From contig NZ_JAMSLW010000001.1 of NCBI RefSeq assembly GCF_024643285.1, forward strand, positions 679,239 to 743,238: 64,000 nucleotides of DNA, written 5' to 3'. The notes beneath the pieces were generated by a model. The model did no database searches and was not told where the DNA came from. It saw nothing but the letters and a program-made list of their open reading frames with translations. The first letter of the stretch is position 1. Every line of letters starts with the position of its first letter. Shown here one piece after another: positions 33,673 through 44,232 of the stretch. Source of the DNA: Parapedobacter lycopersici. Lineage in GTDB: Bacteria > Bacteroidota > Bacteroidia > Sphingobacteriales > Sphingobacteriaceae. Position numbers and translations under genes: made by a program.

Positions 33673-35895
33673 TTAATCGCCTAATATACCGTGCAATACG
33701 TTATCATAGACGTCCTTTGCATGGCTAACGGTATCATAAAGTTCACCGTCTACAACAAAACCGTTTTTCGTAACGGCACCGAGCAACGAAAACTCCACTC
33801 CGCTCGCGGCCATGAATTCAACAAAAGCCTCCTGATCTGCCGGTTTTACCGAAACGGTAATCCGTCCCTGGGCTTCACCGAATAGGAAAGCGTCTTTACG
33901 GATTTCACTATCTGAGTCGATGGCAAAGCCAAAGTTGCCCGCCATGGCCGATTCGGCCAACGCAATATACAGGCCACCATCGGCCACGTCATGGGCCGAT
34001 GCGATCAGCCGCTCCCGGATCAGGTGCTTGATGACCTGGTGTGTGGCATACTCCTCATCCAGGTTGAAATAAGGTGCTGGCGATGCTTTTACTCCATGGT
34101 AGGAAGCCAGGTACTGCGACGAGGCAATATCATTATGCGATTCGCCGACCAGGTAAATAAAGTCACCCTCGGCCTTAAAGTCAAGCGTCATCAGGTGCTC
34201 AGTATTATCCAGCACGCCCAGCATACCGATGGTAGGTGTCGGGAATACCGATCCTCCGTCGGGCGACTGGTTGTAAAAGCTGACGTTACCGCCGGTTACA
34301 GGGGTTTCAAACTTCAGGCAGGCTTCGCTCATGCCCTCAATGGCTTTCACAAATTGCCAGTAGACCTCCGGAATGTATGGGTTACCGAAATTGAGGCAGT
34401 TCGTAATGGCTGACGGCTCTCCTCCCGCACAGGTAATGTTACGGGCCGCTTCCGCCACGGCAATCGCACAACCCGTCTTCGGGTCAGCATGTACATAGCG
34501 GGCATTGCAGTCGACCGTCAGCGCAACCGCCTTATTGGTTCCTTTGACGGCCACCACCGCAGCGTCACTTGGCCGGTTGGTAATCATATTGACGGTACCA
34601 ACCATGGAATCGTATTGCTTGGTAACCCATCGTTTGGATGCAATGTTCGGGTGCGACAACAGGTGCTGCGCTACTTCGCGTAGGTCCGCAGGCTCAGCAA
34701 CGGTTTCCATGCGGAACTTCTGATATTCCGCAAAATATGCGGGTTCTTTATATTCCCGGTGGTATACCGGCGCTCCGCCACCCAGCACCAGGTCATTTGC
34801 CGGCACGTCGGCCACCAGCTCGCTGTCCATGTAATACTCCAGCCGGCCGGTGTCGGTTACCTCGCCGATAATGGCGCAGTTTAGGTCCCATTTATCAAAC
34901 ACGGCCTCTACATCGGCCTCACGGCCTTTTTCCACGACAATCAGCATGCGCTCCTGTGATTCGGAGAGCAGGATTTCGTAAGGTTTCATATGGGGTTGGC
35001 GCGTAGGCACTTTATCCAGGTCGATCCGCATGCCGTGTTCGCCTTTGGCGGACATCTCAGAGTTGGAGCAGATAATGCCCGCAGCCCCCATGTCCTGCAT
35101 GCCGATCACGGCCCCGGTCTGGATGACCTCCAGCGTTGCCTCCAGCAGCAGTTTCTCCTGAAAAGGGTCGCCAACCTGCACGGCCGGCAGGTCGTTCACT
35201 GAATCTTCGGTAATATCCTTGGAGGCAAAGGCTGCACCGTGGATGCCGTCTTTCCCCGTCGCTGAACCTACAATGTATACCGGATTGCCCACACCATAGG
35301 ATGTGGCGGATACGGTGTCCCCAGCCTTGACGATACCCGCAGACATCGCATTTACAAGGGGGTTCACCTGGTAGCAGTCGTCAAAAAAGACCTCTCCGCC
35401 CACCGTGGGAATCCCAAATGCGTTGCCGTAGTCGCCAATACCTTTTACCACTCCCCTGATCAGCCATTGCGTACGCGGATTGTTGATGTTGCCAAACCGC
35501 AACGAATTGAGCTGGGCAATCGGGCGCGCACCCATGGTAAAGATATCGCGGTTAATGCCCCCCACTCCCGTGGCCGCACCCTGATAAGGTTCCAGCGCCG
35601 AAGGGTGGTTGTGCGATTCTATTTTGAAGGCACAGGCAAGTCCATCTCCGATATCCACCAGTCCGGCATTTTCCTCTCCGGCTTTAGCCAGCATATGCGG
35701 ACCGTCCTTCGGCAGCTTCTTCAGCCACACAATGGAGTTTTTGTAAGAACAGTGCTCACTCCACATCACCGAAAAGATAGACAGTTCGGTAAAGTTCGGC
35801 GTCCGGCCCAGGATTTCCTTTATGCGGTCAAACTCTTCGGGCAACAGGCCCAGTTCCTTAGCGGTATCTACGGTGGTCAATTCCAGTGTTTCCAA
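33673..35895 (-). CDS. purL: Phosphoribosylformylglycinamidine synthase, PurL subunit
   Basis: A 740-residue small-type PurL, catalysing the fourth step of purine synthesis (FGAR to FGAM) with ammonia from PurQ and help from PurS, which are not in this window. Family segments: [42 protein letters not shown] (catalytic His), [17 protein letters not shown], and in the second half [20 protein letters not shown] and [10 protein letters not shown]. The start is TTG at 35895: no ATG or GTG lies between it and the upstream stop, and the N-terminus matches relatives exactly there. Confidence 0.94.
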   Translation of the reverse strand: METLELTTVDTAKELGLLPEEFDRIKEILGRTPNFTELSIFSVMWSEHCSYKNSIVWLKKLPKDGPHMLAKAGEENAGLVDIGDGLACAFKIESHNHPSALEPYQGAATGVGGINRDIFTMGARPIAQLNSLRFGNINNPRTQWLIRGVVKGIGDYGNAFGIPTVGGEVFFDDCYQVNPLVNAMSAGIVKAGDTVSATSYGVGNPVYIVGSATGKDGIHGAAFASKDITEDSVNDLPAVQVGDPFQEKLLLEATLEVIQTGAVIGMQDMGAAGIICSNSEMSAKGEHGMRIDLDKVPTRQPHMKPYEILLSESQERMLIVVEKGREADVEAVFDKWDLNCAIIGEVTDTGRLEYYMDSELVADVPANDLVLGGGAPVYHREYKEPAYFAEYQKFRMETVAEPADLREVAQHLLSHPNIASKRWVTKQYDSMVGTVNMITNRPSDAAVVAVKGTNKAVALTVDCNARYVHADPKTGCAIAVAEAARNITCAGGEPSAITNCLNFGNPYIPEVYWQFVKAIEGMSEACLKFETPVTGGNVSFYNQSPDGGSVFPTPTIGMLGVLDNTEHLMTLDFKAEGDFIYLVGESHNDIASSQYLASYHGVKASPAPYFNLDEEYATHQVIKHLIRERLIASAHDVADGGLYIALAESAMAGNFGFAIDSDSEIRKDAFLFGEAQGRITVSVKPADQEAFVEFMAASGVEFSLLGAVTKNGFVVDGELYDTVSHAKDVYDNVLHGILGD

Positions 35896-36167
35896 GATGA
35901 AGAATTATAAAGTAAATGAATTGGCACAAAAATAGGAATAAATACCCATTGGTTGGCAGGTATTCCCAAAATAAGCAAAGCACGCAAGGCTGTGTTTAAT
36001 CAGAAAAAATCATAATTTTACCGGCAAAGCGCAATAGATGAAACCCGCCATGCCGGCGCCTTGGGTAAGAGGCAATGAAAATGCAGGTTCCATGGGGTCG
36101 TTAAGAACAATTGCGAAGCATTCATTGATGCGTTAAAAACAAGCAGTGGATCAATAATTATTTTTTG

Positions 36168-37223
36168 ATGAAAAAAATTCTTTCGATCGATGGCGGTGGA
36201 ATTCGGGGAATCATTCCGGGTATGCTGTTGGTGGCACTGGAACGGCGACTGAAACGTGAAACGAAAAATGATGAGGCGGCGATCGTTGATTATTTTGATT
36301 TTTTCGCCGGGACCAGCACCGGCGGTATCCTGACCTGCCTGTTGCTCTGTCCGGACGAGCAGCATCCCGACCGGCCTAAATTTTCGGCCAAGGAAGCACT
36401 CGATCTCTACATCAGTCACGGCAGCAGCATCTTCAAGGCGGGTTTTTTCAGGCGGCTGATTGCCAAATTCGGCCTGTTGAGCGAACGGTATCCGAGCGCG
36501 ACACTGGAACATATACTGGATGTTTATTTTGGTGGAACCAAGCTGAGCCAGCTGCTCAAGCCCTGCATCATCACGGCTTATAATATTGAATTGCGGAAAA
36601 CCCATTTTTTCCGGCAGCAGGCGGCGATTACCCGTGGCGAAACAAGGGACTTTCTGCTGCGGGATGTATGCCGGGCAACTTCCGCGGCACCGACTTACTT
36701 CAGTGTTGCCGAAATTTATTCGCTGGCCGGCACCCGCTATCCGCTGCTTGATGGTGGTGTTTTCGCCCCCAACCCGTCAATGAGTGCATTGGTGGAAGTG
36801 ACCAAAGCCTTTAACCAGACAAAGATCAATGATATTTCGATTCTGTCGCTGGGGACGGGCCGGTCGCGAAAGGCATATGACTATGAACATTTCAAAAAGA
36901 GCCGCGCCATTACCATTGGTCCGGCATTAATCGATATCATGATGAGCGGAGCCGCCGAAAGCAGCGACTTCTTCCTGCAGGAACTTTATAAATCCGTTGA
37001 AAGAGGCAGCCAGTACGTGCGGATTGAACCGCGGAACCTGCATAGCATCAACGAGGCGCTGGACGCGGCCAGCCAGGAAAATATTGAGCGGCTCGTCGCG
37101 CTGGGCGACCGGATGGTCAGCGACAATGACGCGCTGATCAGCCAGCTGGTCACCTGGCTGATCAGTGAAAAGGAAAAAGCGACACCTAAAAACCCATGGC
37201 GGTTCTTATCGACCAAAGACTAA
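36168..37223 (+). CDS. Patatin-like phospholipase
   Basis: A 351-residue serine acyl hydrolase of the patatin family. It has the oxyanion segment DGGGIRG (residues 8-14), the nucleophile Ser50 in GTSTGG, and the catalytic Asp195 in LLDGGVFAPNP, so the Ser-Asp dyad is complete. Members release fatty acids from phospholipids. No signal peptide; cytoplasmic or membrane-associated. Start is ATG at 36168; a TTG one codon earlier opens the frame. Bacterial patatins sometimes serve as phage-defence effectors (CapV), but no cyclase gene is nearby, so a household lipase is more likely. Confidence 0.9.
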   Translation: MKKILSIDGGGIRGIIPGMLLVALERRLKRETKNDEAAIVDYFDFFAGTSTGGILTCLLLCPDEQHPDRPKFSAKEALDLYISHGSSIFKAGFFRRLIAKFGLLSERYPSATLEHILDVYFGGTKLSQLLKPCIITAYNIELRKTHFFRQQAAITRGETRDFLLRDVCRATSAAPTYFSVAEIYSLAGTRYPLLDGGVFAPNPSMSALVEVTKAFNQTKINDISILSLGTGRSRKAYDYEHFKKSRAITIGPALIDIMMSGAAESSDFFLQELYKSVERGSQYVRIEPRNLHSINEALDAASQENIERLVALGDRMVSDNDALISQLVTWLISEKEKATPKNPWRFLSTKD

Positions 37224-37273
37224 CCGCCGTATTTTTAATCAATCAAACAGTTAAAAAATAATTCAGCATACAA

Positions 37274-37642
37274 ATGGAAGATAAAACCATCGCATTAATT
37301 GCCCACGACGGTAAGAAGCCCGAAATGGTGGGATTCGTAAAAGATCATATCGAACAGCTGCGGAAGGCCCGGCTGGTAGCCACAGGCACCACCGGTTCTT
37401 ACATCCGGCAAACGGGGCTGGAGGTGGAGCTGAAGCTGAGCGGCCCGAAAGGCGGTGACGCCCAGATTGCCGCGATGGCTGCCGAAGGCAAAATCGACGC
37501 CATCATCTTTTTCCGCGACCCGCTGGGAAAACACGCACACGAACCGGATATCCAGATGCTGATGCGGGTCTGCGACGTTTATAATGTGCCATTGGCCACC
37601 AATCCGGCCGCCGGCGCGCTTTTTCTCCAGGGCATGTTCTGA
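37274..37642 (+). CDS. mgsA: Methylglyoxal synthase
   Basis: A 122-residue enzyme turning dihydroxyacetone phosphate into methylglyoxal and phosphate, a bypass that relieves sugar-phosphate stress. The N-terminal LIAHDGKKPEMVGF, the TTGSYIRQTGL phosphate loop, the catalytic Asp62 in PKGGDAQIAAM and the HAHEPDIQMLMRVCDVYNVPLATNPAAG segment are all present. Length is slightly short of the E. coli enzyme (152) at both termini, normal for this phylum. Confidence 0.93.
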   Translation: MEDKTIALIAHDGKKPEMVGFVKDHIEQLRKARLVATGTTGSYIRQTGLEVELKLSGPKGGDAQIAAMAAEGKIDAIIFFRDPLGKHAHEPDIQMLMRVCDVYNVPLATNPAAGALFLQGMF

Positions 37643-37720
37643 TACAACCCGGCTAACTAACTTCCATGCCACGGTAAGCCTTTTGAAGCGTACCGTGGCG
37701 TATCCGGACCTAACGTAAGA

Positions 37721-37751
37721 TTGCATATAAACGTGAATTTAGCTAAGTTTG
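37721..37751 (+). promoter_or_regulatory. Promoter of coaA
   Basis: TTG at 37721-37723, 20 nt, then TAAGTTTG at 37744-37751: a full match to the Bacteroidota pattern. Predicted transcription start near 37758, 18 nt before the chosen ATG, which rules out the longer reading frame opened at 37749. Confidence 0.75.
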
Positions 37752-37775
37752 CAACCTCCATTAACCCCAGGCGGC

Positions 37776-38729
37776 ATGGTTAAAACAATGGATTCGATTG
37801 CATATTCTCCTTTCCGGCATATTTCACGGGCGATGTGGAAGGACCTCAACGGTCACCTCTCCTACCCGATTGCCAATGAAGACATCCACCAGTTGAATGC
37901 GCTGAACGAGCCATTGACCATGCGCGAAATCGAGGAAATCTATTTTCCGCTGAGTCACCTGCTGCGCATCCACGTGGATTGTTACCGCAGGCTCCATCAA
38001 AACGCCAACGCGTTTTTCAATAACCAGGCGAAGCGCCTCCCTTTCATCATTGGCATTGCCGGCAGTGTGGCGGCTGGTAAAAGTACCACCGCGAGGGTAC
38101 TGCAAAAGGTACTGTCGCTCGGACCGGATAACCCGAAAGTGGATCTCATTACCACAGACGGCTTTCTATATCCAAACGAATACCTCGAAGCGCGGGGAAT
38201 ACTCAACCGGAAAGGGTTTCCGGAGAGCTACGACACCAAGCGGCTGCTTGGCTTCCTATCCGATATCAAATCCGGAAAAGAGGTGGTTTTTTCCCCGGTA
38301 TACTCACACCTGGTTTATGACATTATCCCCAACGAGCTGCAGCAGGTGACCCAACCGGACATCCTGATCGTGGAAGGCATTAACGTATTACAGGTAAATG
38401 TGCAAGCCCTGCGGGGACCGAAAGTATTCGTATCCGATTTTTTTGACTACTCCATTTATGTGGATGCCGACCCGAAGAATTTGCTTCAGTGGTACATCCA
38501 GCGTTTCCAGTGGCTCCGTAAAACCGCCTTTCAGCAGCCGGATTCCTATTTCCATCGGTATGCCGACCTCAGTGAAGCACAAAGTATTGAAATGGCAACA
38601 ACCATCTGGGAGGAGATCAATAAGCCGAACTTAATCAAAAACATCCTGCCTACACGCCTGCGTGCAGACCTGATCCTGGAAAAGGGTAGCCATCATTTCG
38701 TGAAAAGCGTTAAGATCCGGAAAGGCTAG
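37776..38729 (+). CDS. coaA: Type I pantothenate kinase
   Basis: A 317-residue kinase carrying out the first step of coenzyme A synthesis. The P-loop is [12 protein letters not shown] (Lys102, Ser103), followed by [21 protein letters not shown] with the catalytic Asp, [14 protein letters not shown], and [16 protein letters not shown]; the late [10 protein letters not shown] and [14 protein letters not shown] segments are typical of CoaA. The ATG at 37776 is chosen from the upstream promoter; ATG 37788 is also possible. Most Bacteroidota have type III CoaX, so a type I enzyme is notable but not unique. The end overlaps the MscS-type gene by 4 nt, tail to tail. Confidence 0.93.
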   Translation: MVKTMDSIAYSPFRHISRAMWKDLNGHLSYPIANEDIHQLNALNEPLTMREIEEIYFPLSHLLRIHVDCYRRLHQNANAFFNNQAKRLPFIIGIAGSVAAGKSTTARVLQKVLSLGPDNPKVDLITTDGFLYPNEYLEARGILNRKGFPESYDTKRLLGFLSDIKSGKEVVFSPVYSHLVYDIIPNELQQVTQPDILIVEGINVLQVNVQALRGPKVFVSDFFDYSIYVDADPKNLLQWYIQRFQWLRKTAFQQPDSYFHRYADLSEAQSIEMATTIWEEINKPNLIKNILPTRLRADLILEKGSHHFVKSVKIRKG

Positions 38730-39616
38730 TGCTCCGGGCGCTGTTCGGCATCATACCGGATGACTTCCCGGAAAATATCATTCCGGATCTGTCTCCTGCG
38801 GATGGCATCCTTGGAGTGGGTAATAATCTGTAATTTATAATGAACGGCGTCTTTATTTACGCCAACTACCTTCAGCTGAAAGCTGCCCTCCACAATGATC
38901 TCCTGATGGCGCTGGATGACCGTAACGAGGTGTTTTTCCAGGTCGGTATGGCTACCTGCATGGGCCAGCGGCAATTCGAAATCCATAGTCAGCTTGGTGG
39001 AGTTCTGCAGTGACTGGTTAATGATGTTGGTCGTGAATGCCGAATTGTTAGGTATCAGAACGATATCGTCGTCTTCATTCCTTACTACGATATTGGCCAG
39101 TGTAATGTCCACAATTTTCCCCTGGTGTTCGCCCATGCGTATGGTATCCCCGATGGTAAATTGGTCGGAAAACATCAGGAAAAGCCCGCTGATCATATTG
39201 GTAATGTAATCGCGGAACAGCAGGGCTATGGCCATGGCCACGATCGTAATGCTCGTCAAAAAATCCTTCGGGTTGATGCCGAATATCAGCATGAGCCCGA
39301 TCACCCCGAACAGCACATTCAATATCGTCGCAAACTGGTTGATCCCCAGCACGTAATTGCCCCGGACACGGTTATGCTTCTTATTCCGGCGCTTATACAA
39401 TGAAATCAGGCTGATCCGGGCGATGGAGATCAGGATACTTCCCGTTAAAAAAACGTTGACTCCGTAGGCCAGCTGACCGAAAATCGGATTATTGCGGTAA
39501 AAAGCCGAGGTTTCCGTAAACGAATAGCCGATGGCCAGCCAAAGAGCTACCTTTAGGATAAAGAAGAGGCCTTCTTTCAGCGGTTGCCGCTCTGTTGTTG
39601 ATGTCTTGTGTATCAT
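38726..39616 (-). CDS. Mechanosensitive ion channel, MscS family
   Basis: A 296-residue membrane protein with about four membrane helices (roughly residues 17-35, 48-68, 92-115, 120-145), then the MscS beta domain ([52 protein letters not shown]) and a C-terminal alpha/beta domain. These channels release solutes on hypo-osmotic shock. The pore helix is [25 protein letters not shown]-like. ATG at 39616; 15 nt from the convergent-side folA end on the same strand. Confidence 0.88.
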   Translation of the reverse strand: MIHKTSTTERQPLKEGLFFILKVALWLAIGYSFTETSAFYRNNPIFGQLAYGVNVFLTGSILISIARISLISLYKRRNKKHNRVRGNYVLGINQFATILNVLFGVIGLMLIFGINPKDFLTSITIVAMAIALLFRDYITNMISGLFLMFSDQFTIGDTIRMGEHQGKIVDITLANIVVRNEDDDIVLIPNNSAFTTNIINQSLQNSTKLTMDFELPLAHAGSHTDLEKHLVTVIQRHQEIIVEGSFQLKVVGVNKDAVHYKLQIITHSKDAIRRRQIRNDIFREVIRYDAEQRPEH

Positions 39617-39631
39617 CGATGTAAAAATACA

Positions 39632-40147
39632 TCATTCGGCGCTATTTTCCCTACGCTCATATTGCATGAATGTATATGCAAAGGCATGCCGCTCATCCGC
39701 ATCGTGATGTATGGCGCTGACCAGTTCCCATTCCGCTGGATTTATATCCACGAAATAGCTATCGCCATCCACATGTGTGTGCACCCGTGTCAGGTAAATC
39801 CGGTCGACTACCGGCAGGGCCTGCCGGTAAATTTCCGCACCGCCGCCGATAAACACCTCGGCATCAGCCTTACAGCGCGCAAGGGCATCGGCAAGCGAAT
39901 GAACCACCTCGGCACCGGCCGGGTGATAATCGCGCTGGCGGGTAATGACGATATTTCGCCGCCTGGGCAGTGCCCCGTTCAGCGATTCGAACGTCTTCCG
40001 CCCCATGATCAGGCTTTTCTCCAGCGTTTTCTGTTTGAAGAACTTAAAGTCGTTGGGCAGGTGCCAAAGCAGCTGATTGCCTTTGCCTATTGCATTATTT
40101 TCAGCAGCGGCAACAATAATGGAGATCACTTGCTTTTCCATCATCAT
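39632..40147 (-). CDS. folA: Dihydrofolate reductase
   Basis: A 171-residue enzyme reducing dihydrofolate to tetrahydrofolate with NADPH. Family segments: ISIIVAAAENNAIGKGNQLLWHLPNDFKFFKQKT (substrate site, Asp in LPNDFK), MGRKTFESLNGALPRRRNIVITR (NADPH) and VFIGGGAEIYRQALPVVDRIYLT. Three ATG codons in a row open the frame, the first overlapping the thyA stop (TAATG), so the two genes are translationally coupled. This pairing makes sense because ThyA generates the dihydrofolate that FolA recycles. Confidence 0.95.
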   Translation of the reverse strand: MMMEKQVISIIVAAAENNAIGKGNQLLWHLPNDFKFFKQKTLEKSLIMGRKTFESLNGALPRRRNIVITRQRDYHPAGAEVVHSLADALARCKADAEVFIGGGAEIYRQALPVVDRIYLTRVHTHVDGDSYFVDINPAEWELVSAIHHDADERHAFAYTFMQYERRENSAE

Positions 40148-40968
40148 TAAACCGCTACCGGTGCTTTGATGTGCGGATACGGTTCGTAATCGGTCAACCT
40201 GAAATCTTCGAAGGTGAAGGCTGAAAGATCCTTTACCTCCGGATTAAGCACCATGGTGGGCAATGGCTTCGGTGTCCGGCTCAATTGCAATGCCGTCTGG
40301 TCAAAATGGTTGCTATACAGGTGGGCGTCGCCCAGTGTGTGGACAAAGTCTGCCGCATCCATATCGCACACCTGGGCTACCATTAAGGTAAGCAGCGCAT
40401 AGGAAGCGATATTAAAGGGAACGCCCAGGAAAATATCGGCGCTCCGCTGATACAGCTGGCACGAAAGCCGCGGCCGGTGATGCCCTTTAGCGGGTTCGGC
40501 GGGTGCCACATAAAACTGAAAAAAAGCATGGCATGGCGGAAGGGCCATGTGCTCGATTTCGGCAACATTCCAGGCAGATACGATAATACGCCGCGAATCG
40601 GGATTGGTCTTCAGCTGCTGAATGACCTGTGCGATCTGATCAATGTGCCTGCCGTCGGGGGTGGGCCATGAACGCCACTGCGACCCATATACCGGTCCCA
40701 GCTCGCCCGCTTCGTCCGCCCATTCATCCCAGATGCTTACCCCATTGTCTTTCAGGTAGCGGATATTTGTTTCTCCCTTGAGAAACCAGATCAGCTCATG
40801 GATGATCGAACGCAGGTGCAGCTTCTTCGTTGTAACCAGCGGGAAACCCTCCTGTAGGTTAAAACGCATCTGGTAGCCGAAAACGCTACGCGTGCCCGTG
40901 CCCGTGCGGTCGTGCTTTTCCACGCCATTTTCATATACATGGCGCATTAGATCGAGGTACTGCTTCAT
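40147..40968 (-). CDS. thyA: Thymidylate synthase
   Basis: A 273-residue enzyme that methylates dUMP to dTMP using methylene-tetrahydrofolate. Catalytic Cys146 stands in [13 protein letters not shown]; the phosphate-binding Arg is in [14 protein letters not shown], and [26 protein letters not shown] is the folate/nucleotide signature. Normal length with the family C-terminus ending in a valine-rich KAPVAV. It is the first gene of a thyA-folA pair with overlapping stop and start. Confidence 0.96.
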   Translation of the reverse strand: MKQYLDLMRHVYENGVEKHDRTGTGTRSVFGYQMRFNLQEGFPLVTTKKLHLRSIIHELIWFLKGETNIRYLKDNGVSIWDEWADEAGELGPVYGSQWRSWPTPDGRHIDQIAQVIQQLKTNPDSRRIIVSAWNVAEIEHMALPPCHAFFQFYVAPAEPAKGHHRPRLSCQLYQRSADIFLGVPFNIASYALLTLMVAQVCDMDAADFVHTLGDAHLYSNHFDQTALQLSRTPKPLPTMVLNPEVKDLSAFTFEDFRLTDYEPYPHIKAPVAV

Positions 40969-41021
40969 GGTTGCCTTTCCATTTCCGGACGTAAAGATAG
41001 CGAATTTTAGTTGTTTTTGTG

Positions 41022-41029
41022 TATTTTTG
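41022..41029 (+). promoter_or_regulatory. -7 box of mtaB
   Basis: TATTTTTG, fitting TAnnTTTG, ending only 9 nt before the mtaB ATG, so the transcript would have almost no leader. The -33 TTG is not evident. Confidence 0.45.
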
Positions 41030-41038
41030 CTCCCTCAA

Positions 41039-42361
41039 ATGAGTAAAAGAGTAGCCTTTTATACGTTAGGTTGTAAGCTGAATTTTTCGGAAACCTCAGC
41101 TATTGGCCGTATTTTCCAGGATGCCGGATACGAACCGGCACCGTTTAACAGCCGGGCAGACGTCTATGTGATCAATACCTGCTCAGTAACAGACAATGCC
41201 GACAAGAAATGCCGGAAGGTGGTCCGTGAAGCCCTGAAGTATTCCCCGGATGCCTATGTGGCCATTGTCGGATGCTACGCCCAGCTGAAACCCCGGGAAA
41301 TAGCCGAGATACCGGGCGTGGACATGGTATTGGGGGCCGCAGAAAAATTCAACATCATTGAGCACATTAACGACCTCACCAAGCAGCCAAAGGCACTCAT
41401 CCGGCATGCTCCCATTGACGAGACCAACCAGTTTATACCGGCTTTTTCCATTGGCGACCGTACCCGCACCTTCCTTAAGGTACAGGACGGATGTGACTAT
41501 TCCTGCACCTTCTGTACGATTCCGATGGCGCGGGGCATCAGCCGGAGCGGCACCATCGCCGAACTGGTTGACCAGGCCGAAAAAATTGCAGCCTCCGGTG
41601 TAAAGGAGATTGTGCTTACGGGGGTGAACATCGGTGATTTCGGTATCCGGAATGGCAAACGGGAGGACCGGTTCCTCGACCTGGTAAAGGAACTTGACGG
41701 GGTAACGGGAATCGACCGCTTCCGCATCTCTTCCATCGAACCCAATCTGCTCAGCAATGATATTATCGATTTCGTTTCGCAGTCCAACCGCTTCGTCCCC
41801 CATTTCCATATGCCGCTGCAGTCGGGTTCCGACAAGGTACTCCGGCTGATGCGCAGGCGTTATCAACGGGAACTGTATGCCGAGCGCGTGGCCCGCATTA
41901 AGGCGCTGATGCCCGATTGCTGCATCGGTGTTGATGTGATCGTCGGGTTTCCGGGCGAAAGCCGGGAAGACTTTCTGGAAACGTATCATTTCCTCAACGG
42001 GCTGGACATTTCATACCTGCATGTATTCACCTATTCTGAGCGGGAGAATACCATCGCTGCGCAGATGGAGGGTGCAGTACCTGGCGCACAGCGTGGCGAA
42101 CGCAGTAAAATGCTGCATATATTATCCGAGAAAAAACGGCGTGCATTTTATCAGACGCAGCTGGAGCGTACCCAGCACGTACTGTTTGAAGGCGATGTCA
42201 AGGACGGTTACATGCACGGATTCAGTCGCAACTATGTGAAAGTGCGGACACCCTATGACCCGCTGCTGGTGAATGAGATCGTTCCGGTCAGGTTATCGCA
42301 TATCACGGACGAGGGCGAGGTGGAAGCAGCCGAGATAACCCCCGTATACAACACCCACTAA
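41039..42361 (+). CDS. mtaB: tRNA (t6A37) methylthiotransferase MtaB
   Basis: A 440-residue radical-SAM enzyme that adds a methylthio group to t6A37 of tRNAs reading ANN codons. It has the N-terminal UPF0004 domain with cluster-binding cysteines (TLGCKLNFSETS, INTCSVTDNADKKCR, VGCYAQ), the radical-SAM triad Cys152-x3-Cys156-x2-Cys159 (CDYSCTFCTIPMARG) and a C-terminal TRAM-like part. The GCKLN start and CTFCTIPxARG form point to MtaB and not MiaB or RimO. ATG 41039 is used; the frame from 40892 runs into thyA. Confidence 0.92.
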   Translation: MSKRVAFYTLGCKLNFSETSAIGRIFQDAGYEPAPFNSRADVYVINTCSVTDNADKKCRKVVREALKYSPDAYVAIVGCYAQLKPREIAEIPGVDMVLGAAEKFNIIEHINDLTKQPKALIRHAPIDETNQFIPAFSIGDRTRTFLKVQDGCDYSCTFCTIPMARGISRSGTIAELVDQAEKIAASGVKEIVLTGVNIGDFGIRNGKREDRFLDLVKELDGVTGIDRFRISSIEPNLLSNDIIDFVSQSNRFVPHFHMPLQSGSDKVLRLMRRRYQRELYAERVARIKALMPDCCIGVDVIVGFPGESREDFLETYHFLNGLDISYLHVFTYSERENTIAAQMEGAVPGAQRGERSKMLHILSEKKRRAFYQTQLERTQHVLFEGDVKDGYMHGFSRNYVKVRTPYDPLLVNEIVPVRLSHITDEGEVEAAEITPVYNTH

Positions 42362-42379
42362 TTACCGCAGGTTAACTAG

Positions 42380-43378
42380 CTACTGCTGGGGTGCAGCGGC
42401 CTTCGCCGCCTTTTCAGCCGCCCGTTGCTGCTTGCGGAAAAATCCACGGAACAGGAAATTATGTTGCAGGGCTTCCATATTTTGGTTGAGTTTTTCACTG
42501 CTCTGCTCCAGGTTCTGCATCGTCTGCCGGATGGTTTCCGCCATTTCGGGATCGTTCAGCAGCACACCGACGGCATTATCCCGGTCATCTAATTTTTCGG
42601 TCGTCTGGTTCAGGTTGGTCACCAGCGCGGAGGCTGTCTGTGTAATGCCCTGCAACTGGGCAACCGCTTCCTGCAAATTACCGTAAATTACCGTATCGGT
42701 CAACAGATCATTAATCAGGGTACCTTCTGCGCTTAACTTGGTGGTCAGCTGAGCCAGTGCCTGCGAGGCTTTTGCCGTATTGGCTGACGTCTGGTTCAGG
42801 TTGGCAATCATCTGTTTCACATGTAGGGCCATCAGGGAATCCGTCAGTACTGCCCCCACCGTTCCTTCGCCCCGGGCAATCCGGGCGCTCAGGTCGCCAA
42901 AATTACGGGTAACCTCCACCAGGTTTTCGTTGTTTACCTGAAGGGTTTTCAGCATGGCATCCATCCCCCCGTCAACAGCCGACTGCAGTACGTCGCCGTC
43001 TTCAATGGCGGGTACGTTGTTGCTGCCTCCTTCAATCACGATCAGCTTATTTCCGATGAACCCCTCCGAGCCAATCTTCGCAACGGCATCCTTGCGGACA
43101 AACTGCCGGGATTTTTCTTCGATGACCATCTCAATCTCCACTTCCTGCAGATTCTTGAAATTAATCGCCTTGATTGTTCCTATTTTCACACCTGAAAACC
43201 AGACGTTATTGCCTGATTTCAGTCCGCTTACATCATCAAAAACCGTGGACACCTTTACCGTACTGGAAAACCGGTTCTGCTGTCCACCCAGCACCAGTAT
43301 TCCGGCTACCAGGATTATAATCCCTACCAATACGAAAATCCCTACAATGATGGTTCGTTTATTTTCTGCAGCATTCAT
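42380..43378 (-). CDS. MlaD family (MCE domain) protein
   Basis: A 332-residue substrate-binding subunit of an Mla-type lipid transporter. An N-terminal membrane anchor (about residues 10-30, TIIVGIFVLVGIIILVAGILVLGG) is followed by the MCE domain (STVFDDVSGLKSGNNVWFSGVKIGTIKAINF), then a long helical part (about 150-310) with heptad-like NLNQTSANTAKASQALAQL repeats, ending in an Ala/Lys-rich tail. It sits in the inner membrane facing the periplasm and moves phospholipids or other hydrophobic molecules. Third gene of the E-F-D unit. Confidence 0.9.
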   Translation of the reverse strand: MNAAENKRTIIVGIFVLVGIIILVAGILVLGGQQNRFSSTVKVSTVFDDVSGLKSGNNVWFSGVKIGTIKAINFKNLQEVEIEMVIEEKSRQFVRKDAVAKIGSEGFIGNKLIVIEGGSNNVPAIEDGDVLQSAVDGGMDAMLKTLQVNNENLVEVTRNFGDLSARIARGEGTVGAVLTDSLMALHVKQMIANLNQTSANTAKASQALAQLTTKLSAEGTLINDLLTDTVIYGNLQEAVAQLQGITQTASALVTNLNQTTEKLDDRDNAVGVLLNDPEMAETIRQTMQNLEQSSEKLNQNMEALQHNFLFRGFFRKQQRAAEKAAKAAAPQQ

Positions 43379-43456
43379 AAGCTATCGTCAATGTCGTTGG
43401 CTTCAGGAGCGTTGCAGTCCACCCGGTTTACCGGAGGCACGGATCGCCCCTTGCAG

Positions 43457-44230
43457 CTATTTAATAAAATTATAGTCGTAAAACGGCTTCACCCGTTCGT
43501 CGTCTGTGTCAAATATGGCATCAAAACTGCCTTCCCGTTCAAACCGGCCATCAAGCAGCATGACAATGCGGTCGCCTACCGATTTGGCGCAGGCCAGATC
43601 GTGCGTGATGATGATGGACGAGGTCTTATATTTTTCCTGTACTTCGTTAATCAGGCCGTTGATCTCAATACACGTAATGGGGTCGAGACCGGCCGTTGGT
43701 TCGTCATACAGCATGATTTCCGGCCTTAAAATCAGGGTACGCGCAATGCCGATCCGTTTGCGCTGGCCACCGGACAATTCCGACGGCATCTGATTAATTG
43801 CAGGCAACAGCCCCACGGAGTCCAGCACATCCTCTACTTCGTGGTTAATTTCACCGCGGGTAAGGTGCCGTTTATTGCGCACCAGGGGAAACTCCAGGTT
43901 TTCCCGGACGGTCATGCTATCGTACAGGGCGCTGTTCTGAAAAGAGAAACCGATCTTCAGCCGAAGCAGCTGCAGTGCTTTTTCATCCAGCTCATTCACC
44001 TGTTCGCCGAGCACTTCAATGGTGCCGGTATCCGGGCGGAGCAAGCCGGATATCAATTTAATTAACACCGACTTCCCTGTCCCTGAACGGCCAAGTACCA
44101 CCAGGTTTTCGCCTTTGAACAATTGCAGGTCGACCCCACGCAGCACGTCCAGCTTGCCAAACGATTTGCTTACGTTCCTGACGTCAATCACGCTTGTTTC
44201 GTAGTCGATATGTCCGTGTGCCTTGATCAT
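43457..44230 (-). CDS. ABC transporter ATPase, MlaF type
   Basis: A 257-residue ATP-binding subunit. Walker A is VVLGRSGTGKSVLIKLI, the signature is ELSGGQRKRIGIAR, Walker B is IMLYDEPTAGLDP, and the switch His is in IIITHDL. GRSGTGKSV and DEPTAGLDPITC are typical of MlaF/Ttg2A-type ATPases. It starts 2 nt after the permease gene ends and pairs with it. Drives lipid transport through the MlaE permease. Confidence 0.93.
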   Translation of the reverse strand: MIKAHGHIDYETSVIDVRNVSKSFGKLDVLRGVDLQLFKGENLVVLGRSGTGKSVLIKLISGLLRPDTGTIEVLGEQVNELDEKALQLLRLKIGFSFQNSALYDSMTVRENLEFPLVRNKRHLTRGEINHEVEDVLDSVGLLPAINQMPSELSGGQRKRIGIARTLILRPEIMLYDEPTAGLDPITCIEINGLINEVQEKYKTSSIIITHDLACAKSVGDRIVMLLDGRFEREGSFDAIFDTDDERVKPFYDYNFIK

Positions 44231-44232
44231 GG

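Noticed and set aside
36168-37223. Patatin gene as a CBASS-type defence effector
   Set aside because: No cyclic-nucleotide synthase, ubiquitin-like or HORMA gene nearby; neighbours are purL and mgsA.
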